A stretch of 45,384 bases of DNA, taken from NCBI GenBank assembly GCA_016293205.1, contig JAEDES010000007.1:1-45384 (forward strand). Reading direction: 5' to 3'. The DNA comes from Bacilli bacterium (GTDB lineage Bacteria > Bacillota_I > Bacilli_A > RF39 > UBA660). The notes beneath the pieces are model-generated. The model searched no databases, had not been told where the DNA came from, and worked only from the letters and a program-made list of their open reading frames with translations. Shown piece after piece: positions 39,754 to 45,384 of the stretch; positions within the stretch are counted from its first letter, which is position 1, and each line of letters begins with the position of its first letter. A program made the translations under genes and the position numbers.

Positions 39754-39783
39754 TTGACAAAACAAATGTTCGTATATTATAAT
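39754..39783 (+). promoter_or_regulatory. ruvAB P1 promoter with LexA-like operator
   Basis: -35 TTGACA (39754-39759), 18-base spacer, -10 TATAAT (39778-39783). The LexA-like 14-mer AAAACAAATGTTCG (39759-39772) follows directly, exactly as in dinD. A second promoter, TTGAAT (39793-39798), 17 bases, TATAAT (39816-39821), has no such box, so basal plus SOS-induced expression is inferred. Confidence 0.8.
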
Positions 39784-39792
39784 TAATATTGT

Positions 39793-39821
39793 TTGAATAT
39801 ATAAGATATTTGTTTTATAAT
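39793..39821 (+). promoter_or_regulatory. ruvAB P2 promoter without LexA box
   Basis: -35 TTGAAT, 17-base spacer, -10 TATAAT. Close to the ruvA start (19 bases). Confidence 0.6.
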
Positions 39822-39839
39822 GTAATAGGAGTGATATAA

Positions 39840-40403
39840 ATGTATGATTATATAAAAGGGACAATTGCTAATATAAAGAATAATGCAATTGTTTTAGATA
39901 ATAATGGAGTAGGATTTTTAATATATGTATCAAATCCATACTCATTTGAATTAGGTAAAGATTATAAGGTATATGTATACCAACAAATAAAAGAAGATGA
40001 AAATTGTTTATATGGATTTAAAACAATTGAAGAAAAAGAATTATTCTTAAAACTAATTAGTGTTAAAGGATTAGGATGTAAGATGACAATGCCTATCTTA
40101 GCAGTAGGATCAATTAATGGAATAATGGACGCTATTGAAAGAGAAAATGTCTTATATCTAAAGAAATTTCCTAAGATTGGAGATAAATTAGCTAAACAAA
40201 TTATTCTAGATCTTAAAGGAAAACTTGAATTTATTGGACTTGGTATATCTGATGATATTGTTCAAACAGAAAATGAACTTAAAGAAGTATTAATCGGACT
40301 AGGATACAAGGAAAAAGAATTAGTACCTGTACTTGCTAAAGTTAATACAAGTTTAACTATCGAAGAACAAGTAAAAGATGCATTAAAATTATTATTAAAA
40401 TAG
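39840..40403 (+). CDS. ruvA: Holliday junction branch migration protein RuvA
   Basis: 187 residues. N-terminal OB domain (MYDYIKGTIANIKNNAIVLDNNGVGFLIYV), then the helix-hairpin-helix segments (LFLKLISVKGLGCKMTMPIL and KKFPKIGDKLAKQIILDL), and a C-terminal three-helix domain that contacts RuvB. Tetramer that holds the four-way junction for RuvB. Size agrees with the family. First gene behind the LexA-like promoter; 15-base gap to ruvB. Confidence 0.95.
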   Translation: MYDYIKGTIANIKNNAIVLDNNGVGFLIYVSNPYSFELGKDYKVYVYQQIKEDENCLYGFKTIEEKELFLKLISVKGLGCKMTMPILAVGSINGIMDAIERENVLYLKKFPKIGDKLAKQIILDLKGKLEFIGLGISDDIVQTENELKEVLIGLGYKEKELVPVLAKVNTSLTIEEQVKDALKLLLK

Positions 40404-40418
40404 TATAGAGGTGATATT

Positions 40419-41417
40419 ATGACAGAGGAAAATGTTATCAAGAATTATAGTTTATTTGATGATAACACTATGGATAATACAATCAGACCAGAATCAATTA
40501 GTGAATATATTGGGCAAACAGATGTAAAAGAAAATATACAAGTATTTGTAAGTGCTGCCAAAATGAGAGATGAACCATTAGATCATGTATTATTATATGG
40601 TCCTCCCGGTTTAGGAAAAACAACTCTTGCTTTTATTATTGCCCATGAATTAGGAACAAAAATAAAAACAGCTAGTGGACCAAGTATTGAAAAATCAGGT
40701 GACTTAGCGGCAATTTTATCATCCCTTGAACCAGGTGATGTATTATTCATTGATGAAATCCATCGTATGCCAAGATATATTGAAGAAATATTATATCCAG
40801 CAATGGAAGATTTCTCTTTAGATATTATTGTTGGTAGTGAAGGAAACTCTCGTAATATTAAAATTGACCTGCCTCCATTTACTTTAGTAGGAGCAACTAC
40901 TAGAGCCGGAGATTTATCAGCGCCTCTAAGAGATAGATTTGGAATTATTTCTAAATTACAATTCTATACAATAGAAGAATTAAAAGAAATTATTAAAAGA
41001 ACTGCTAGAGTATTATCGGTCGAAATAACAGATGATGCATCATATGAACTAGCAAAACGTAGTAGAGGAACACCTCGTATTGCTAATAGATTATTTAAAA
41101 GAGTACGAGACTTTGCTCTTGTTAAAGGAAATGGAGTAATTGATATAGATATTACAAATGAAGCTTTAAATAGATTAAAAGTAGATAAAATGGGATTAGA
41201 TAATACTGACCATGAATTATTATTAGCAATTATAAATAAATATAATGGTGGTCCAGTTGGAATAGAAGCAATCTCATCAACAATAGGTGAAGAAGTAACA
41301 ACAATTGAAGATGTTATTGAACCATACCTATTGCAAATGGGATTATTAAAAAGAACGGCAAGAGGTCGTGTCGTAACAGATAAGGCTTATGAAGTATTAG
41401 GAATAAAAAAGGATTAA
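40419..41417 (+). CDS. ruvB: Holliday junction branch migration ATPase RuvB
   Basis: 332 residues. Walker A GPPGLGKTT, Walker B FIDEIHRMP, sensor I ATTRAGDLSAPLRDRFG, arginine finger region TPRIANRLFKRVRDFA, and the C-terminal winged helix (NGGPVGIEAISSTIGEEVTTIEDVIEPYLLQ). All motifs intact. GAGGTGAT ribosome site. Co-transcribed with ruvA and probably the next three genes. Confidence 0.97.
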   Translation: MTEENVIKNYSLFDDNTMDNTIRPESISEYIGQTDVKENIQVFVSAAKMRDEPLDHVLLYGPPGLGKTTLAFIIAHELGTKIKTASGPSIEKSGDLAAILSSLEPGDVLFIDEIHRMPRYIEEILYPAMEDFSLDIIVGSEGNSRNIKIDLPPFTLVGATTRAGDLSAPLRDRFGIISKLQFYTIEELKEIIKRTARVLSVEITDDASYELAKRSRGTPRIANRLFKRVRDFALVKGNGVIDIDITNEALNRLKVDKMGLDNTDHELLLAIINKYNGGPVGIEAISSTIGEEVTTIEDVIEPYLLQMGLLKRTARGRVVTDKAYEVLGIKKD

Positions 41418-41430
41418 TGGAGTTGGTACC

Positions 41431-42048
41431 ATGGCTAAAGAAAAATTAATATTTAATAAAACAGCAGATTATGAAGAATTTATAGAAGAAATGAAAAGAC
41501 AAATACCAGAAATGTCTAGATACTATTTTCATGAAGAAACACTTCCGATAGCTATTGCATCACTTTCAACACAAGATCCAAATAAAAGAAAAAGAATTTT
41601 AGACTTTGCAAATAGTGTTGACCGTAAGATGAATTTTGGAGGACAAGCTCATAAAAATAGATATCATAAAATTCCAACTATTTTAGCCGGTGCCATATAC
41701 TATAGTGAATATCCTGAAAGCGTTGAAGATTTAGATACAGATGAAATGGAAATTTTAGCAAAACATTCAATAACTTTCCCAATTTCATTTTACAAAAATG
41801 CAACAATGTATTATACTAAACAATTACTGAGAACTATCTATGAAATAGGACCAGATTTTATGTTTAGAACAGGTTATATGTTTCTAACAGAAAAGTATTT
41901 TGATCAAGGAAAAACCCCTGATGAAATAAATACTTATTTTAAAAATTCTGACTTAAAAGAATTATTAGAAGAATCATTTGAATATGAACGTATAACTATG
42001 GAAGAAGCATTTAAGGAGGCAGAAAGTCATGCTAGTAGAAGAATTTGA
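41431..42048 (+). CDS. hypothetical protein between ruvB and queA
   Basis: 205 residues, soluble, mainly helical. It holds EEFIEEMKRQIPEMSRYYFHEETLP and NRYHKIPTILAGAIYYSEYPE with DTDEMEILAKHSITFPISFYKN, but no motif I recognise. The ATG is preceded by GGAG (9 bases). Its TGA stop lies 20 bases into queA (frame-shifted overlap), so it is surely translated in this operon. This is the second of only two TGA-terminated genes here. A role in the SOS or queuosine context is not implied by sequence. Confidence 0.65.
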   Translation: MAKEKLIFNKTADYEEFIEEMKRQIPEMSRYYFHEETLPIAIASLSTQDPNKRKRILDFANSVDRKMNFGGQAHKNRYHKIPTILAGAIYYSEYPESVEDLDTDEMEILAKHSITFPISFYKNATMYYTKQLLRTIYEIGPDFMFRTGYMFLTEKYFDQGKTPDEINTYFKNSDLKELLEESFEYERITMEEAFKEAESHASRRI

Positions 42049-43054
42049 TTATTTCCTACCAGAAGAACTAATAGCGCAAACGCCATTAGAAGAAAGATCA
42101 TCATCAAGACTATTAGTTTTAGATAAAAAAACAGGAGAAATAGAACATAAACATTTTACAGATATAATTGATTATCTAAATGAAGGAGATACTCTTGTAT
42201 TAAATGATACAAAAGTTCTTCCTGCTAGATTAATTGGTACAAAAGAAGAGACAAATGCTGTAATAGAAGTGTTATTATTAAAAAATACAGAAAAAGATAA
42301 TTGGGAATGTCTAGTAAAACCTGCAAGAAGAATTAAAGTAGGTACAGTTGTATCATTTGGAGATGGCAAATTAAAAGCAAGATGTATTGCTGAAGGAGAA
42401 GAAGGTATTAGACACTTTGAATTCTTATATCAAGGAATTTTCTTAGAAATATTAGAACACCTAGGTACAATGCCACTACCACCATACATCCATGAAAAAT
42501 TAAAAGATCAATCACGTTATCAAACTGTATATGCTAAAGAAGTAGGAAGTGCAGCTGCACCAACTGCTGGATTACATTTTACAAAAGAATTATTACAAAA
42601 AATTGAAGATAAAAAAGTAAATATTGCATATGTGACATTACATGTAGGATTAGGAACATTCCGTCCAGTAAGCGTTGATAGAATAGAAGATCATGAAATG
42701 CATAGTGAATATTATTCAATGTCAAAAGAAACAGCAGAACTATTAAATAAAACAAAAGAAAATGGAAAAAGAATAATTGCGGTTGGAACAACAAGCACAA
42801 GAACATTAGAAACAATAAAAAGTAAAAATGACAAATTTATTGAATGTAGTGGATGGACAAATATCTTTATTTATCCAGGATATGAATTTAAAGCAATTGA
42901 TGCTTTAAGTACAAATTTCCACTTACCAAAATCTACCCTTGTAATGTTAGTGTCAGCACTAGCAGGAAAAGAAAATATACTAAAGGCTTATAAAACAGCA
43001 GTAGATGAAAAATATCGCTTCTTCTCATTTGGAGATGCAATGTTTATCAAATAA
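42029..43054 (+). CDS. queA: tRNA preQ1(34) S-adenosylmethionine ribosyltransferase-isomerase QueA
   Basis: 341 residues. Family start FDYFLPEELIAQTPLEERSSSRLLVLD, then LVLNDTKVLPARLIG, GSAAAPTAGLHFT, VTLHVGLGTFRPV and TNFHLPKSTLVMLVSALAGK. It transfers the ribosyl part of SAM to preQ1 in tRNA, the step after Tgt. AAGGAGG lies 9 bases upstream inside the preceding gene. With tgt (one gene later) it covers the two last unique queuosine steps; no preQ1 synthesis genes are here, so the precursor may be imported or made elsewhere. Confidence 0.96.
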   Translation: MLVEEFDYFLPEELIAQTPLEERSSSRLLVLDKKTGEIEHKHFTDIIDYLNEGDTLVLNDTKVLPARLIGTKEETNAVIEVLLLKNTEKDNWECLVKPARRIKVGTVVSFGDGKLKARCIAEGEEGIRHFEFLYQGIFLEILEHLGTMPLPPYIHEKLKDQSRYQTVYAKEVGSAAAPTAGLHFTKELLQKIEDKKVNIAYVTLHVGLGTFRPVSVDRIEDHEMHSEYYSMSKETAELLNKTKENGKRIIAVGTTSTRTLETIKSKNDKFIECSGWTNIFIYPGYEFKAIDALSTNFHLPKSTLVMLVSALAGKENILKAYKTAVDEKYRFFSFGDAMFIK

Positions 43055-43070
43055 AAACAAGGAGTAAAAT

Positions 43071-44117
43071 ATGATATTGATACCTGAGCAAATTAGTTAT
43101 TTAAGAAAGCAAATAAAAGTTTCAAAAGAAAATATTAGAAGTTATAGTGATTATTTAAGTTCAAAAGACATAACTTCAGGAGATTATAGTTCAAGAGCAT
43201 TCATAGGAGATTCTGTATTAGATGATCAATATGATTTAGAAAGAAAAAGATATACAGATACAATGTATTCTTTAGAAAATGCTGATTATAAAAAAGAAAG
43301 AAGTACTGATGTAATAGATATTGGTACAAAATTCACTGTAGAATTTGATGGAGATTTTGAACCTGATGAAGTTTTATTGGTAGAAGGTGTAGACGGTTTA
43401 ACTATCTCAGGAGGAGATGGATTTGTAAGTCTAAACAGTTTACTAGGACAAAATGTAATTGGTAAGAAAGAAGGTGACCGTTTTTCTTACACAGTTATAA
43501 CTGGAAAAATGCCTACAGATAGAAGAAAAGTATCTGGTACTATTAAAACTATAGTAAAAGATCCAAAAGCATATGCATCATTCATAAGAGATAAAAGAAA
43601 AAGTGATCGTATAAGTAAAATCTATAAAGCAAGACGCCATGAATTATTAACTAATCCAACTAGAAAAAATCAAGAAGAATTAGAAAGTTATAGTACAATA
43701 TCTTTATCACAAAGATTATTACTACTAATTGAAGCAGAACGATTAAGTAAATTTGGTAAAGATAGAAATGCTATTAATAGAATGACAGTAGTAAAAAAAT
43801 TATTAAAAGAGTCTAAAGTTGCTAAACCATTAGATGATGGAACAATTGGAGTAGGGACAAGATTTGAACTAAGATACAACAAAGATGGAAAAATAGAAAC
43901 ACTTACAGGAGAAATGATAAATCAAGCAGTAAGTGATGAAGTTGATACAGATTATGTAGAAAGAATCTCTCCTCTAGGACAACAAATTTATGGATTAAGA
44001 GTAGGAGATCCATTTACATTTAGAGATGGAAATAAAGTGTATAAAGGATCTGTTGCAGCTGTAGAACTTGCTCAACAACCACAACAAGAAACTATTGGTT
44101 ATCAATATCACAAATAG
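43071..44117 (+). CDS. protein with two GreA/GreB C-terminal-like domains
   Basis: 348 residues. The N-terminal segment (1-75) is helical and could be a GreA-type coiled coil (ISYLRKQIKVSKENIRSY; ERKRYTDTMYSLENADY). Residues about 80-165 and 265-340 each look like the GreA C-terminal (FKBP-like) domain: DIGTKFTVEFDGD...LNSLLGQNVIGKKEGDRFSYTV, and GVGTRFELRYNKDGK...ISPLGQQIYGLRVGDPFTF. Compare GreA (G-S-x-V-x-L...SPLGKALLGKKxGDxV). A helical linker of about 90 residues separates them. A tandem-GreA-C protein might bind RNA polymerase but not act as a normal cleavage factor. Located between queA and tgt; terminator follows. Confidence 0.65.
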   Translation: MILIPEQISYLRKQIKVSKENIRSYSDYLSSKDITSGDYSSRAFIGDSVLDDQYDLERKRYTDTMYSLENADYKKERSTDVIDIGTKFTVEFDGDFEPDEVLLVEGVDGLTISGGDGFVSLNSLLGQNVIGKKEGDRFSYTVITGKMPTDRRKVSGTIKTIVKDPKAYASFIRDKRKSDRISKIYKARRHELLTNPTRKNQEELESYSTISLSQRLLLLIEAERLSKFGKDRNAINRMTVVKKLLKESKVAKPLDDGTIGVGTRFELRYNKDGKIETLTGEMINQAVSDEVDTDYVERISPLGQQIYGLRVGDPFTFRDGNKVYKGSVAAVELAQQPQQETIGYQYHK

Positions 44118-44141
44118 AAAGTAGAAATACTTTCTTTTTTT
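44116..44141 (+). terminator. terminator of the ruvAB-queA operon
   Basis: Stem AGAAAGT/ACTTTCT, loop AGAAAT, T run of seven. Starts within the TAG stop. Confidence 0.9.
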
Positions 44142-44153
44142 GTAAAAATAATG

Positions 44154-44159
44154 TATAAT
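44154..44159 (+). promoter_or_regulatory. -10 of the tgt promoter
   Basis: TATAAT preceded by TG without the usual single-base gap. No clear -35. 24 bases before the ATG, so tgt can be transcribed separately. Confidence 0.45.
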
Positions 44160-44183
44160 TATAACGAGATTTAGGAGGTACCT

Positions 44184-45317
44184 ATGAAAATTAAATATAC
44201 ATTATTACATAAAGATGAAAATTCTGAAGCAAGATATGGTACATTACAAACAAATTATGGAACTTTTGAAACACCTATGTTTATGCCAGTAGGAACAAAA
44301 GCAACAGTAAAATCATTATCACCTGAAGAATTAAAAGAAGCAGGTAGTGGAGTAATATTATCAAACACATATCACTTATGGTTAAGACCAGGAGAAGATA
44401 TTGTAGATAAATGTGGAGGACTACATAAATTTATGAACTGGAATGGTCCTATTCTAACAGATAGTGGAGGATTCCAAGTATTCTCTCTTGCAAAAAATAA
44501 AGAAAAAGATATTACTGAAGAAGGAGTACATTTTAAAAGTCATATCGATGGTTCTAAATTATTCCTAACACCAGAAAAATCTATTCAAATTCAAAATAAA
44601 TTAGATAGTGATATTGCCATGAGTTTTGATGAATGCCCACCATACCCAGTAACACATGATTATATGAAAAAGTCAGTTGAAAGAACACTACGTTGGGCAG
44701 CAAGAGGAAAAGCAGTTCATAACAATCCAAATCAATCTTTATTTGGTATTGTTCAAGGCGGAGAATTCCAAGACTTAAGAGAATATAGTTGTAAAGAAAC
44801 AGTTAAAATGGACTTTGATGGATACTCAATTGGAGGAACATCAGTAGGTGAAGATAAAGAAACAATGTATAAAATGATTGACTACGGAATTAAATATTTA
44901 CCAAAAGATAAAGTAAGATATTTAATGGGAGTAGGAGATCCAATTGATATTATTGAAGGAGTTATGCGTGGAGTAGATATCTTCGATTGTGTACTTCCAA
45001 CAAGAATCGCTCGTCATGGACAAGCATTCACTAGAACTGGAAAAATTAATTTTAATAATGCTAAATATAAAGAAGATTTATCACCAGTAGAAGAAGGTTG
45101 TGACTGTTATACATGTAAGAATTTCTCAAAAGCTTATGTAAGACATTTAATCACAACAGATGAAATGCTAGGTGGAAGACTTTTATCAATTCATAATATT
45201 CGTTTCTTAATAAAACTAACAGAAGAAATAAGAGAAGCTATTAAAGAAAATAGATTATTAGAATATAGAGAAGAATTTATTAAAAAGTATGAATCAAATA
45301 ACAAAAAGAACGATTAA
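44184..45317 (+). CDS. tgt: queuine tRNA-ribosyltransferase Tgt
   Basis: 377 residues. Family signatures: PMFMPVGTKATVKSLSPEEL, SNTYHLWLRPGEDIV, GPILTDSGGFQVFSLA with the nucleophile Asp, DECPPYPV, FGIVQGGEF, YSIGGTSVGE, RYLMGVGDPIDIIEGV and the C-terminal zinc site CDCYTCKNFSKAYVRHL. It exchanges guanine 34 of tRNA-Asp/Asn/His/Tyr for preQ1. Preceded by AGGAGG and its own -10. Full length. Confidence 0.97.
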   Translation: MKIKYTLLHKDENSEARYGTLQTNYGTFETPMFMPVGTKATVKSLSPEELKEAGSGVILSNTYHLWLRPGEDIVDKCGGLHKFMNWNGPILTDSGGFQVFSLAKNKEKDITEEGVHFKSHIDGSKLFLTPEKSIQIQNKLDSDIAMSFDECPPYPVTHDYMKKSVERTLRWAARGKAVHNNPNQSLFGIVQGGEFQDLREYSCKETVKMDFDGYSIGGTSVGEDKETMYKMIDYGIKYLPKDKVRYLMGVGDPIDIIEGVMRGVDIFDCVLPTRIARHGQAFTRTGKINFNNAKYKEDLSPVEEGCDCYTCKNFSKAYVRHLITTDEMLGGRLLSIHNIRFLIKLTEEIREAIKENRLLEYREEFIKKYESNNKKND

Positions 45318-45329
45318 TTCGTTCTTTTT
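45303..45329. terminator. bidirectional terminator after tgt, stop codon in the loop
   Basis: Stem AAAAAGAACG/CGTTCTTTTT, loop ATTAATT including the TAA stop of tgt. The 5' A run makes it usable from the - strand too. Confidence 0.9.
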
Positions 45330-45384
45330 ATATATAAAAAATAGGTTTATTTGTATTATCTCTAATAGGAATATCATCATCAAT
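45328..45384 (-). CDS. possible 3' end of a - strand gene (partial)
   Basis: A - strand frame open from the window edge to a TAA at 45328-45330 would give the last 18 residues IDDDIPIRDNTNKPIFYI. The convergent layout and the bidirectional terminator support it. Too short for family assignment; it could be chance. Confidence 0.4.
   Translation of the reverse strand: MDDDIPIRDNTNKPIFYI

Noticed and set aside
14625..42048. UGA read as tryptophan (Mollicute code 4)
   Set aside because: All conserved genes use TGG for Trp and have no internal TGA, and the two TGA codons act as stops in sensible positions.
1..45384. tRNA, rRNA, insertion sequences, integrases or phage structural genes
   Set aside because: None seen by reading. 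DinD and RhuM-Fic are often linked with mobile DNA, but no att-like repeats or recombinase genes are present.

Overview
The window looks like a chromosomal segment of a low-G+C member of the Bacillota. It is very AT-rich, most genes lie on the + strand in short operons, and the Shine-Dalgarno sequences are strong (AGGAGG or GAGGTGA). It carries Firmicutes-type Prp next to bL27, AddAB rather than RecBCD, and a FemX-like peptidoglycan bridge enzyme, so a cell wall is expected. All conserved genes are full length with TGG for Trp, so UGA is a stop, but TGA ends only 2 of 45 genes. My inference is an uncultured, probably gut-associated Bacilli lineage near the Mollicutes/Erysipelotrichia (RF39-like). 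A marker-gene search would be needed to settle this.

Layout. 1-3460: a type VII secretion (T7SSb)-style substrate cassette with an alpha/beta-hydrolase multidomain protein, two small helical proteins and two WXG100-like proteins that lack the Trp. 3480-4660: DinD behind a LexA-box promoter, then a decayed zinc-ribbon gene. 4654-14140: FemX-like transferase (- strand), AzgA-type purine permease, HAD nucleotidase, DUF3419-like enzyme, two flavoproteins, YugP-type membrane metalloprotease, MYG1-family protein and a small anchored protein. 14139-14854: yceD-rpmF, where bL32 carries an N-terminal extension resembling the Prp-cleaved leader of bL27. 14866-20841: a tandemly duplicated cassette, each copy being a large type IV prepilin-like protein with five thrombospondin-type-1-like Cys-rich modules followed by a 198-residue single-pass membrane protein. 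20894-27343: a RhuM-Fic fusion and addB-addA. 27374-33547: old-yellow-enzyme-type reductase, LMW phosphatase, a secreted TasA/camelysin-like protein, and a two-gene unit of unknown function whose first product ends in a RelE/HigB-like fold.

33533-45317 is mostly housekeeping: L21 leader, rplU-prp-rpmA, obg, an HPt-receiver protein, a DUF192 protein (- strand), yebC, a LexA-controlled ruvAB operon running into queA and a protein with two GreA-C-like domains, then tgt.

Themes that join these genes. (1) DNA repair: DinD and RuvAB share an identical 15-bp LexA-like operator at the same place in their promoters, and AddAB is also here. (2) Ribosome assembly: YceD, bL32, bL21, Prp, bL27, Obg and YebC, with Prp possibly processing two ribosomal proteins rather than one. 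(3) Cell surface: T7SS substrates, TSP1-prepilins, TasA-like protein, FemX. The most unusual items are the TSP1-prepilin duplication and the Prp-like leader on bL32. No tRNA, rRNA, CRISPR array, IS element or integrase is visible. The only gene-free stretch approaching 300 bases (4374-4653) holds the zinc-ribbon remnant.
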